Origin: Leptidea sinapis
Lineage: Eukaryota; Arthropoda; Insecta; Lepidoptera; Pieridae
Reading direction: 5' to 3'
DNA: 64,000 nucleotides
Assembly: GCF_905404315.1 (NCBI RefSeq)
Contig: NC_066267.1
Span: 4,416,501-4,480,500 of the forward strand
The position numbers and the translations under genes are program-made. The notes beneath the pieces are model-generated. The model saw nothing but the letters and a program-made list of their open reading frames with translations, searched no databases and was not told the DNA's origin. Below, piece after piece: positions 1 to 11,211 of this stretch (the stretch's first letter is position 1; the number at the start of each line of letters is the position of its first letter).

Positions 1-2227
1 GAACAGTTAAATTAACGCACGAGCCGAGTGTAGCGTGCCGCGGCAGCGGTGATAGATGTTTGGGGATTGATGAACATGAACAATAAACCCTTTTATAAAT
101 GTTTTCCTTTTATCTAAAAATAATTATTGATGAAGCCGTCTAATCTGTCATAGACTATTTTTTACATTTCATTTCACTGTTTTTTATACAATTTATGGCT
201 GTATGGGCTTAAACCCTTTGCCTATCCAAATATTTTAGGAAGAAACCAAAATCATTTTATGACAGTTTCTAGACTCCCGCCGCGATGTCAGTAGTGTTTA
301 TTTACGTGATTTATCTGTTTTAGGTTACAATTTTTTTCGTTATTTTCTCGATAATGGTGCATTACCTTGTAATAAGAGTGGTATCAATGTAATCGTGGAC
401 TAAAGGTCTATCAACTACAATATTTTTTACATCCAAATTCGTGCTAAGGGATACTAAGTTTTAACCAAACATTGTCTTGGTGTTTGTTAATTAGGCACAT
501 GTAGACTGGATTCAATTATGACTTGCGAACGTGAAACCGCAAAACTTACCGCACCTTATAATAATGCTTCTCTGTATACCAAAATAGAAGTTATGTGCGC
601 ATTATATTAGAACACGAAGAGTAACTTACACTCACATCCAGGTCTTCAAAAGAGTTTGTCGTCGTGCTTTTTGAAATAGTTCTGTACATGTTAAAAATTA
701 AACGAATAAGTAAGTAAGAAGTACGTAAGTCTAAACTTTTTGTAGTAAAACTTGGGGGTAACTCAGAATATTTTTCTGACGAAAGTAACGTTAGTACTTC
801 GGACAGAAAAAAGTCAATTGAAACAATTTTTAACCACTACAATTTAATCGTTTAAAATTGTTTCAAATTTCTCAGTAATATTTTCTGAAAATATCCAAGT
901 GTATTAATTGTTTATTTATGACTTCTTTGTAGTAAATAATAAATTAAAGTTATCAGTCTGACGTTTGCGACATTCGTTAATTTTTCTTCGTCCATCGGAC
1001 AGGCAAAGGTCCGAGCCCATAGAGCCATATTTGTTAATATTCAGTAACAACGTTATGTTGATATGTGTGATATTAATAATGAAATTATTTTTATTCAATT
1101 GTTTTTTAATGACACGACTTTAACTAATGTAAGTATATATTTAATGCTATAAATTAAATCTTCTTGTTTTTCTACTTTTTAAGAATATTTGTTATATACT
1201 GGATTTCCAAGAATAGATGGGGCAAACAAGGGCAAACGAAAATAACATATTTTATCTATGAGCTTTTAGATAAGCAAAATAAGTATTTGTTAATTATTCA
1301 TAAAGTTAATTATAATTAAGTTTTACTTCAATCGCGCGTAAAGATTACACAAACACACTTTTTTGGAGATAAAACTGAACGATAAAAATTAACAAAAGTT
1401 CAGCTTAATAGTCTGTGAAGATTGCATTGGTTATAATAATTTTTATTTTAAATCAATGAATTGGTGTCATTGAATCCTAAAACGTTTTTTAAATTAAAGT
1501 TTACTTGGGATGTATATCTTTTTTGGTATAGTTTTTGAAAAGGGGTGCACTTAGGGGTAGATATACATATATATAATAACTTTTAAATATCTCAAGCTAA
1601 GCCCCCGGCAACAGGATCATTCTGCCACCACAAGTAGCGCCCGCTCACGAGCATCGCCTCCCTCAACCATATTTTAGGGAAGGGAATGACCCGCACCACG
1701 TCGCCGCCACAAGCAGTGACGTTTAAGGGAGCATGATGAAAACTGTCACAAGAACTCAACCAAATAACCAGTAATCCATTAAGACCGAATCTCCGAAGAG
1801 ACCAAAAAAAATAACGAATGACGCAAACGTCAGAAAATTTTAGGAACCAAGTTCACCCTGTTAATTTTGGGTTACAGTGATGCGCGCGCATCTTAAAATT
1901 TCACTCTCATAATTTTTTCATAACGCGCCTAAAGAAGTATAACTTCAAAAATATATATTGATTAGGGAAAACGAATGAGGAACGACAAAGAACATTGCGT
2001 GCCCTTCTTAACTCAAGTGTACTTTTAAACGAAGAATGCGGCCTCAGTATTATATTCCTTTTCATCACTTCAAAATAATAACACAAATTATTTCACGGTT
2101 CGCTTTGACACATTACCTTTAATTTATAAGTAATTGCAAGAAATAAGAACACTGTAAAATATGTAATTATAAACCTACCTTAGACTTGTTTCTGTTGTTA
2201 AGAATATAGGTACGCATATAATAAGAT
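1..2227. other. Unassigned AT-rich DNA
   Basis: No open frame here resembles a protein I recognise, and no splice-bounded exon stands out. A GC-richer patch at about 1600-1740 interrupts the AT-rich background and may be an old repeat, but I cannot name it. The short open frame at 916-1098 has no recognisable composition. Confidence 0.5.
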
Positions 2228-2596
2228 ACCAGTGGGAGGCTCCTTTGCACAGGATGCTGGCTAGATTATGGGTACCACAACGGCGCCTATTTCTGCCGTG
2301 AAGCAGTAATGTGTAAGCAATACTGTACTGTACTTTCGGCGCCTTTCAGACCGAAACACAGTAATGCTTACACATTACCGTGTTTCGGTCTTAAGGGCAC
2401 CGTAGCTAGTGAAATTACTGGGCAAATGAGACTTAACATCTTATGTTTCAAGGTGATGAGCGGAGTTGTAGTGCCGCTCAGAATTTTTGGGGTTTTTCAA
2501 GAATCCTGAGCGGACTGCATTGTTATGGGTAGGGCGCATCAATTACCATTAGCTGAACGTCCTGCTCGTCTCGTCCCTTATTTTCATTAAAAAAAA
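2228..2596 (+). repeat. Rep-A copy 1 (SINE-like, poly(A)-tailed)
   Basis: First of eight sizeable copies of a roughly 270-370 bp family in this window. The plus strand begins with ACCAGTGGGAGGCTCC and ends with TCGTCTCGTCCCTTATTTTC followed by an A-run. The middle holds short inverted motifs around GCAGTAATG and a GAGCGGCACTGC-like stretch. This copy is longer than the others because the GCAGTAATG/TTTCGGTC block at about 2310-2400 is partly duplicated in inverted form. The A-tail and fixed 3' end suggest a retroposed SINE or LINE tail. No coding content is recognised. Confidence 0.8.
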
Positions 2597-2789
2597 ATAC
2601 GTAATTGTGTGTCATCAATGACTTGCATAAAATTCTAGCGTGTATTTTGCAATAACTGTTAATACACACAGGAATATTTATATCATCTTTACTATTATAT
2701 TACTCTGTTATTAATAAACGCGAAGTAAAGTTATTCCAAATTTAAAATCAGTTCTCCCTGCCATAGTAGACGGACACATTATGTCTACT

Positions 2790-3215
2790 GTGACATCATC
2801 ATCATCAGCCGGCAGACGTCATCAAGCTGGACAAAGGCCTCCCCCAAAGATTTCCACGACGATCGGTCCTGCGCTGCCTTCATCCAACGTACTCCGGTGA
2901 TCTTAACCAGATCGTAGTACCATCTTTTAGCCCCCTAAAAACCCCTACCAACACTGCGTCTTCCGGTACGTGGTTACCATTCGAGGACTTTACTGCCCCA
3001 ATGGCTGTCTGTCCGTCTATGATGTGCCCTGCCCAGTGCCACTTCAGTTCCGCAATCATTTGGACTATGTCGGTAAATTTGATTCTCCTACGGATGTCCT
3101 CATTTGTGTCTACTGTGTCTCTGTCATGTTATTCTGTAACACTTTTAATGTCTGTACATCATATCTTAAGTGGGTATTTAATTTGATTTGCAAAATTGTG
3201 AATCAGTCTTGTAAA
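2790..3215 (-). mobile_element. RTE-like LINE, C-terminal/3' fragment
   Basis: Read on the minus strand, this decayed stretch encodes the C-terminal tail of RTE-type reverse transcriptases: a KWHWAGHI-like segment, then decayed GRP/RW linker coding, then a segment matching the usual end (DRSSW..LGEAFVQQWTSSG-like). It ends in a short (GAT)n tract at its 3' side (about 2797-2806), as such elements commonly do. Frameshifts and stops break the frame. Only the last few hundred bases of the element remain, as expected of 5' truncation during reverse transcription. Confidence 0.75.
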
Positions 3216-3875
3216 TAGTAAGTTAGTAAACTGATTCTGATTAAATAAATACCAAGTGTTTGTTTGAATTAATAGTCTTAATAACACACATATTATTTAT
3301 ACCGACTCTCGACAACAACCTATGCCGGCACAGAGCAGCGTTTGGCCACTTTATCACGTCAGTTTTTATTGCAAACTAGCTGACCATGCATACTTCGTAC
3401 TGCTTCAATGGATAAATAAAAGACCTAAACTTTGGTATAAAATAAACTTAAAACAAACAAAAGGAACCCTTTTTTATTAAAAAAATAAAAAAATGCTCGG
3501 TATAAATAAAATATTATAATTATTTTCGATAAATTACACATGATGTTGCTTACTTACAGTTTTCCTAAAATACTAGCTATTTCTAAGGTTTCAATTTGAT
3601 ATTGACAGACACGCACAGATATGATACAGTCTGTTTTTTTTTTGTGGTGCGGTTAGGTTCAGGAATTTTATTTTTTGACATAACTTAAGATTTATCACAA
3701 GCAAATAATCTGGCCGGTAGTTAACAACTGTAGTTAATCTACCAACTATATTTACCTAAAATAAAAAGAAAGGTGGAAAGATATAAAAATTCTAATATAG
3801 TTGTTCATTTTAAACAATTATTTTAATTTGATTTCTGAACGACGCGGGACACATCAAAGGAAAAAAACACTGGAG
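3216..3875. other. Unassigned AT-rich DNA
   Basis: Simple AT-rich sequence with a few A/T homopolymer runs. I see no gene and no repeat that I can assign. Confidence 0.5.
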
Positions 3876-4040
3876 CTTTTATTTAATTCCGAGTATTTTC
3901 ATATTTATTTAACTTATAAACCTTCTCCGGACTTCCACAATCAATTTAAGACCAAAATTAGCCAAATCGGTCCAGCCGTTCTCGAGTTTTACCGAGACTA
4001 ACCAACAGCAAATAATTTTTATATATATATATATAGATGT
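3876..4040 (+). repeat. Rep-I 3' tail plus (TA)n
   Basis: Contains the phrase CAAATCGGTCCAGCCGTTCT followed by a (TA)n run at about 4019-4035. I recognise this as the usual 3' part of a very common lepidopteran dispersed repeat; the 5' part of the same kind of repeat appears at 57965. The next element (Rep-A) starts immediately after the TA run, which suggests that the TA-rich tail served as a landing site. Confidence 0.6.
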
Positions 4041-4301
4041 TATGGCGCCTATTTCTGCCGTGAAGCAGTAATATGTAAGCATTACTGTATTTCGGTCTGA
4101 AGGGCGCCGCAGATAGTGATATTACTGGGCAATTCAGACTTAACATCCTTATGTCTGAAGGTGACGAGCGTAATAGTGCCGCTCAGAATTTGAGTCTTTC
4201 AAAAATCCTGAGCGGCTCTGCATTGTATTGGGCAGGGCGTATCAATTACCATTATCTGAACGTCCGGCTCGTCTCGTCCCTTATTTTAATAAAAAAAAAC
4301 A
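4041..4301 (+). repeat. Rep-A copy 2
   Basis: 5'-truncated copy of Rep-A, starting at GGCGCCTATTTCTGCCG. It keeps the conserved end CGTCTCGTCCCTTATTTTA and an A-rich tail. It lies on the plus strand just downstream of the P450 stop codon, which reads on the other strand. Confidence 0.85.
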
Positions 4302-4480
4302 TGTAAATAATGCATAAATGCCTCAGAACTCTCATTCTACTAACAATAGTTTTATTATTTCTAATCAAATTATGGGTAAGGGTAATAATAGACAGACAGA
4401 TACATTCCTAAATATTTATTTTATTAGATTACAAATAAGAAACTTACATCGAACCTAGTAACTTAAGTGTAATATTTTAT

Positions 4481-7400
4481 CTACAATTTTCTCGGGATAA
4501 GCTCAAATTTTGCTTTAGTATCTCGCACTGCAAATGGACTTGGTTCAAAGTGTGGCTTCCATTTGTTATATTTAAGCGTATACTTTCTTAGAATCCATGC
4601 CAAACAACATTTCATTTGAAGTCGTGCAAACCTGGCACCTGAAAATAAAGAAAAATTAAAAATACTTATAGAGTGGTATCATAAAATAGTGAAGCTATAA
4701 TAATTATAATCCAGTACTGTGTGAACGGCTAGATCACTTGGCGTTGCGTAGAGTAGTCGCTTAATTGTGTGTCTTATACTGCATTTATCACGAGCAGTGT
4801 TCCGAAGAGCTGCTTGACCTGATACCTGCCGCCGAGTTCCACCTTACGCACGACACGCCACAAATAACGTTATCATCCCCAACATTTTGATGTGTGGCGT
4901 TCCTCCACAGTGCGCTTTTCGAGGAACTTTCTTCCACGTTTATACGCTTGATAACAAGGCTGTGGAATGAGCTTCCCTGTGCGTTGTTTCCAGGACGATA
5001 CGACATGGGTACCTTCAAAAAATGTACATATTCTCGTATAAAATCGTACAGTATTCTCAAAGGTCGGCAACGCTCCTGTTATTCCTCTGGTATTTTAAGA
5101 GAATGTGGGCAGCGGTGAGTAGTTACTTAACATCAGGTGAACCTTACGCTCGTTTGTCCTCCTCTTCTATAAAAAGCTAGTAAGATTTTAATGTTTACAT
5201 TTCGATAATTGTTAAAATAATATTAATTTATTGTATGTTCAACAAATCAACGCTTATTGACCAATACTTTTATATTGTTATCAACAAGAGATTAATTGAC
5301 ACATATCATTATTCCAATGGACTTTGACTTACAAAGAAACAATTTCTTGATAAACATATAAAACCAGACCGAGGTTGGAATATATAACCAAGGCGAAAAT
5401 GATAGAAAGTTAGAAGACTAATTTGTACGAAGAAGCGTATTACCTATTAAACTTATGATTTAATTTATCTATTAAGCCAAAGAATCCAAACAATCTCTCA
5501 GTTACGATTACCTATAGCTCGACGAACAGATTGTACAATATTATACACTATATGATGTTGTGTTTACTAGAAAATTTTCCACTCATACAAATGTAGTGGT
5601 GATTAATAAAATCAATAAATAACACAGACTAGTTATGTACATGCATACATTATAATATATAATTACTCAGAGTTCTATCGTTTGCATTTTATTATGATTA
5701 TCTATAAATACATCTATAGACGTTGATATTTATGTCCATAATTGATGAAATCATAGAGTTATTACATCTTGCGTAATATAAAATTCATGTTTATTAGTTC
5801 GTGCCGTTCATCCGACTGCGATAAAAGTTTTGAAACTTATTGCTTGCATTTGCACAAAATATGTTGAAGGCATTGTTATACTCAATTTCAATGCATTACC
5901 AATTTATTATCTATATATTATCTATAATACAAGGGTAATAGTTAAGGTTTAATAAAAATCCACCAGGCTATGTGGGTTCGCGTGTTTTTAAGGTATTACG
6001 CATATTATAACAACCTGGAAAAACCATTCAAGAAAGTTCATTGCTTTGTTTGATTATGGATGTAAGAAAGACTCACCGTAGAGGAACGTTAGATATCCAT
6101 TGAAATGTAAGATTAAAGCTCTGTTCAAACTGAGACTACTATCGCGCGGGACACGGGACGGAAGTCGCTTGCGCCGATAGTGTCAGCTAACCTGTATGGA
6201 CGTGTTCAAATCGACGCGAGTAGTTGCTCAAGTTGAAGCCAAACAAGATCGGGACGCCCTGCGGGATTGTTTAATCTAACAATGCATGATATTTCTCCAC
6301 TGAAGAACCAAAAATGACACGCGGGAAGTCGCGTTAGTTTGAAAGGCTTAGCGATCGACCGAATTGCTCTAAAACGCATCCCGCGTCCGGCGCGTTATTC
6401 GCCTCAGTTTGAACAGAGCTTTAATCAGGAAAGAGTAATAAAAAAAATTAAGATAGATTTGAAAGAATAATTAATAATATTAACGTATAGTGTTTAGAAG
6501 TTGAATTGAACTCACCCAAACAAACACGATTCCCCATTCCGAAAGGTAAGTAACAAGAGCTCTCAATGCTTCCAACGTTTTCTTTGTCAAAGCGTTCCGG
6601 ATCAAACTCATCAGGATTAGGAAAATATTGTGGATTTCGATGTAATGCCAAAATTGGTACAATGACGATTTCATCTTTCTTAATTACTAAGTTCCCAGCT
6701 GGAAGTATTGCATCTTTAGTGCAACGTCTTTGCATCATACCAATAGGAGGATATTTTCTAAGTGCTTCATTTATAACCTTGTCCATATATTTTAACTTGT
6801 CAACATCGTCAGGTGTTAAATTATCATGACATTCTTCAAATACTGTGTCTATTTCATTATGGAGCTTGATAAGAATATGTTGATTGCAAGCCAATTCCAT
6901 TAAAGTGAAATGGATTGCTGTAGCCGATGTATCTACTCCCGCCACAAAGAAGAAGTATGCTTGAGCTGCCAATATTTCATCAGTTGGCTCTAGTTCATAT
7001 CCCGTTGAAGCGTCTCGCATAATGCCCTCTTCTTTTAACTGTAAGCATGTTTCAATAAAATCATATCGTTTATCACTCGAAGTTTTACGCGCATTAAAAA
7101 CTTTTTTAATGGCACCAACAAAAAACTCTTCATTATCACCTAATACCGTTAGATTCAACATTTTAAATAATTTCGGTAATATATTTCGTATCATAAACTT
7201 TGTGTTATTTAAGAGCGATGGGTTTACTGCTTCTTGTATCATTTTTAAAAACGGAGAGTCCATTGTTTTTATTTTCTCGTTCAATCCAAATATAGATGCA
7301 GTAATGCAACCAGTTGTAAAAGAATAAATGCCTTTATGAGGGCTAACTTTGAAATCATCACTTTCTTGAATATAGTCTACAAAGTCTCTCGCACATTTAT

Positions 7401-7824
7401 CGAAAATATAAAATATGTTTCTTAACTTCATGCTTGTAAAAACTGGTGAGAGTTTTGTCCGTATGAGTTTCCATCGTCTGTAATCATCCATAAACAGTAA
7501 GTTGTCACCGAGAACATCATTTTCACTAGTCATTAATCCTCTGCTATGAAATGATTCAAATTGTCCCGTCACCACTTGTATATCTCTAGGATCCTTCACA
7601 ATTACTGCAGGCTTACTTCCAAGAAATATACCAATGTATTTTTCAGATGTATACCTTTCATATAAATCTTTAATTACTTCAGCCAAGGCACGATTACTAA
7701 ACATAAAGTTCGTTAGAACTCCATTCACTTGTACTATATTGCGTTTTTTCCAGTAATTATAATTTTTAAAACGACTTACAAGAAATAAGAAAACACAGGC
7801 ACAAAACAAATATATAATCAACAT
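4481..7824 (-). CDS. Cytochrome P450, CYP3 clan (CYP6-like), two exons
   Basis: Microsomal monooxygenase of 488 residues; joined exons are 7824..6516 and 4638..4481. The donor (G|GTGAGT) and acceptor (CAG|GTGCC) restore one frame through a phase-1 intron of 1877 bp. Residues 1-19 form a hydrophobic ER anchor. Visible landmarks: helix C WKLIR (118-122), I-helix AGVDTS (295-300), K-helix EALR (353-356), DPERF (408-412) and heme loop FGMGNRVCLG (428-437, ligand Cys435), with the next exon supplying ARFARLQMK. Length is normal for the family. I chose the ATG at 7824 because the frame continues upstream only to a GTG and the anchor starts here. Oddly, the proline-rich hinge that normally follows the anchor is absent: there is no proline between the anchor and about residue 72. 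No frame break is seen, so the gene looks intact. CYP subfamily and substrate cannot be assigned. Confidence 0.92.
4783..5176 (+). mobile_element. Rep-B (Jockey-like LINE) 3' end inside P450 intron
   Basis: The plus strand encodes the C-terminal tail of a Jockey-type reverse transcriptase (LWNELP, then FPGRYDMGTFKK, then LKGRQRSC), followed by the usual 3' sequence that ends near CGCTCGTTTGTCCTCCTC. The frame is interrupted, so this is a dead 5'-truncated copy. It lies in the P450 intron, antisense to the gene. Confidence 0.85.
6113..6424. mobile_element. TTAA-flanked MITE inside P450 intron
   Basis: A 304-bp element (6117-6420) bounded by perfect 18-bp terminal inverted repeats (AGCTCTGTTCAAACTGAG and its reverse complement) and flanked on both sides by TTAA. 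The interior is GC-rich compared with the surrounding intron (for example CGCGTCCGGCGCG-like stretches) and has no open frame. TTAA duplication is typical of piggyBac-type transposition, so it may be a non-autonomous piggyBac-like element. Perfect TIRs argue that it is not very old. Confidence 0.88.
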
Positions 7825-8960
7825 TTTTCTAAAATGAAACACATCTATCTACACTTGAATACGTCCTTTACTCTAAACTAACTAACTCATACTGCCACAA
7901 ATAGACAATTTAAAAGCTAATATTCTTTAAGCATCAACAGCATAAAGATATCAATGTTTACACATTACTTGTAAATTATGTTAGAATTGTGCTGAATTAT
8001 TATGTTGAAATATTATTCATCGTGATATGCACAATTAATGATGGACCATTAATTAATTGTTCTATATTCAATTCAATTTTATATTAATGATACTGCTATC
8101 ATCATTATCTTTAATATAAAATCATTATTATACTTTAATTTAAATATTCGTATAAATTTTAAGATAATCAGGATACTGGCTGGGAGGCCACACCTTCGAC
8201 TATCATAGAAACGCTTCTCGATAATTCCAGTTTCTCAATCGCAGTTTACGCCTGGGTATGCCAAGAACAATCTTAACAAGTATCAGGAATCGACGACTGT
8301 ATGATATATGTTATATTATTTTGGCTTTGTATTCTGGGATCATTACTATTTATTTATTAAAGCACACCACATCATATACAATACAATTTTCTTAATCTAA
8401 TGTTACAATTAGTAGTTCTAAAGTATACGACAATTATGGTGAACATAAAAATTACAAAGAATACTCCCTAATTATTTCTGAAAAATAGAACTAATACTAT
8501 ATAAGCTATAATAAAAACAAAAAAAAATAAAAAATGAAAGTACAAATTATAACTTTAACTTATTAAAATAATGAAGAAGAAAAAAAAAAGAAAAACTACT
8601 TATTTGACAAATGCAGATTGAGTACCAGCTAAGTGTTTAACAACACTTTCTTTAAACCTGACCAGCCCACCACCGAATATATCAATACTATGATATGTTA
8701 TTATATATTTTTAATAATCGCTTATAAAATGCTTTCAAAATACCTTTATTTATTTACGATGTGTGTGGATGATGCAATTACTAAACTCAATAACTTCTGT
8801 TTTGCATTAATTTACATAAAGTTTTTTGACTCACTCGTGTGAGGCATTGACTATTTGACGTTTGAGTATATTTGTTGCATCACCTTACGTATTGTATTGT
8901 AATTGAAATGATTTATTTAACGATGAAAATACAAATTTTGATTTAAAAGAGTTAAACGTA
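7825..8960. other. P450 upstream region and unassigned AT-rich DNA
   Basis: Holds the 5' flank of the minus-strand P450. I see no convincing TATA element or further exon. The rest is AT-rich with A-runs at about 8510-8600 and has no recognisable gene. Confidence 0.45.
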
Positions 8961-9330
8961 TATGACATTTTCATAAATGTACTGACAATGAATAGTTTTA
9001 ATAATTATTTGTCTCGATCACGGACGAGTAAAAAAAGAAGGACTTCGCGCCGTGATATTATGCAAGTGAAGCACCGTTATGCTAGTGTGTGTGCGGTTAT
9101 GGGGGATACAAATTACACAATTTATTCTCCCTTAAATAATCGAATATGGCCACAAATACTTATATAGTATCGTTTTTACACTTTTTCACAACGCACGACG
9201 ACATTTTAAAATATTTCATTGAGACGCAAACTGATCTGTCACAGACGATGACAATTCTCATAATGGCCGCCTATCGGCTTGTAGTAAAGTAAGTGTATGC
9301 GTGGGGCTATGTATTTACACGTTAATCGGC
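8961..9330. repeat. Probable dispersed repeat of unknown class
   Basis: A higher-complexity block (for example CGGACGAGT and CTTCGCGCCGTG) in AT-rich surroundings. Positions 8967-8996 are identical over 30 nt to 12609-12638, which supports a shared repeat at the left edge. No coding frame is seen. The assignment as a repeat is an inference. Confidence 0.4.
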
Positions 9331-9639
9331 TTGTTTTGGTGCTACACTGTTATGTAAGGTGACACGTAGTCCTTATTTTGTGGTCTCGATATGTCATAAT
9401 TTAAAGTTCTTATCATAAAGTTCTAATGGGTATTTTGTACTGTTAGTAGGTAATCATAAAATTAGTTCAATATATTTTATTTGCTTCATATTAAGTTCTT
9501 AACTATGGTAATTAGAATTAGCATTCGAGTACTGATTACATAATTATTAATCTTCTTGAAACTGCATTTTCAACTTATAACGTAAATAGGATCTGTATAT
9601 CGACATATAAACATTGTATAATCCAATTTGAAAATACAG

Positions 9640-9930
9640 TTGTATTCAAATAAAATTTGAAAAACAAAATTTTATGAACGATGCGGGACTCGAACCCACG
9701 ACGTCCGGCATTCCGTGCCGGTGGTCTAACCAACTGAGCTAACTGTTGGAGTGACGTATCGTCATAAAATCTTGTATGCTTTGTTCAACTCTCAGATTGT
9801 GGCTTCATCTACAGGATCTACTTTACAGTTGATAACCTGCCTAACCCCAATATTTGCATATTAGGAAGTTGACTTGAAATGTCGCTCTTGTAAATCTAAA
9901 CAATTTGTTATATTTTAAAAGTAATAACCC
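9640..9930 (-). repeat. tRNA-related repeat, copy 1
   Basis: On the minus strand, about 9675-9750 folds as a tRNA-like cloverleaf. It has an A box (TAGCTCAGTTGG), a perfect 5-bp anticodon stem CCGGC/GCCGG and a T arm with B box GGTTCGAGTCC. The anticodon loop reads ACGGAAT, so position 33 is C instead of the invariant U; it is unlikely to be a working tRNA. Both flanks (ATAAAATTTG-AAAAACAAAA on one side, GAGTGACGTATCGTCAT on the other) recur with the other copies, so the unit is a repeat with an internal tRNA-like part. Confidence 0.8.
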
Positions 9931-10135
9931 TCACTTCTAGGATAACTATACAATTAAAATTTGAAAAACAAAATTTAATGAACGATGCGGGACCCGAACT
10001 CACGACCTCCGGCGTTCCGTGCCGGTGCTCTAACCAACTGAGCTAAACATTCGAGTGACGTATCATCATAAAATCTTGTATGCTTTGTTCAACGTTCACC
10101 TTGAGGGTTATCACTTTTAAAACATAACAAATTAT
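9931..10135 (-). repeat. tRNA-related repeat, copy 2 (tandem to copy 1)
   Basis: Same family and orientation as copy 1, which ends just before it. The tRNA-like part at about 9978-10055 keeps the B box with one change (GTTCGGGTCC) and the CCGGC/GCCGG stem. The two copies stand head to tail, so either the family inserts near itself or this is a local tandem duplication. Confidence 0.8.
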
Positions 10136-10899
10136 ACAGTTGTATTTCTACACCTGTATCATAAAAATTAAAAAAACCGTTAAACCCTTAGTAACGATTA
10201 TAATTTATACGAGTATATAATACTTTTATGCAAAAGAAAAATATAAAAGATAGCCATACAGAAAGCCAATCAACTCGATTGAAGCTTTAAATCTAAAACA
10301 TTTTATAGACCAATGAAAAGTGATGGGAATTGAATTCAATATAAATCTATTTTGCGCAGTTATTTAAATGTTACAACGTCGAAAAAGTCTGTGGCTTTCC
10401 ATTAGTATTGTGAAAAATTGTTTAGAATTTAGGGAAGAGCGATTAAGGCAATTTTAGATTTTCATTCAAAGTATGTATACCCTTACATATATTGTTAAAA
10501 ACATATTGATATATACGTTTTTAAATTAAGTCCATGTTATGATACTATCTGATGTATTGCAATTACAGTAATTAAATATAGGTTTGAAGTATGCATCATA
10601 AAATATATGCACTTAAGAAAAAGTATGACGATATATTTCTAAAATAATTATATAATAATGACGTAAATTAAAATTATAAATTTATGCATTAACATTTGTC
10701 TTCATTATGCAGAGCTTATGTTACGAAAAAAAATACGACTTTACAAACATAATAATAACATGTAAGTTTGCGACCTTGTAGTTGTACTTAATATATGAAA
10801 GGAATAAAAAAAATGCACCAACATAAAGAACTTACGTTATTTTATTCAAACAATACAAATCTTATAACTATATTAACAATACTATGAAATTAATAATCC
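10136..10899. other. Unassigned AT-rich DNA
   Basis: No recognisable gene or repeat. The sequence is AT-rich with scattered A-runs. Confidence 0.5.
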
Positions 10900-11110
10900 C
10901 ATCCTTAGGTTTACGACAACTTGATATAAATCACAAATTCCACATACCAAAAATTTATAATAAATATGGGAAGACAGTTGTCAATACGTAATACCAGATT
11001 ACATCAACGAACTGCCGAAAGAGCTGCAAGAAATGTACATAAATACCACGAAAATCAAAACTTGCTTTAAAAGATACTTCCTGAAAAAAGAATAGGTTTT
11101 GAAAATTAAT
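10900..11110 (+). mobile_element. LINE reverse transcriptase, extreme C-terminal fragment
   Basis: The plus strand encodes KFHIPKIYNKYGKTVV in one frame and then IPDYINELPKEL ... KRYFLKKE-stop in another. This is the pattern of the last ~60 residues of Jockey/CR1-type reverse transcriptases. One frameshift at about 10985 separates the halves. Only the 3' end remains. Confidence 0.6.
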
Positions 11111-11211
11111 AATAAATTGAAGGGCTCTGGGTATCTACAAAAACCCGTGATGTTTTCGTGGTACTAATTTCATAAAAATGTTATGTTTTTGTTCTGTATT
11201 GGCCAATAAAC

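Noticed and set aside
6117..6420. A GC-rich exon or promoter inside the P450 region
   Set aside because: Perfect TIRs and TTAA flanks explain it as a MITE, and exon joining of the P450 needs no extra exon.
9675..9750. A functional tRNA gene on the minus strand
   Set aside because: The invariant U33 is C, and the same segment with the same flanks recurs at 9978 and 35194, so it is part of a dispersed repeat.
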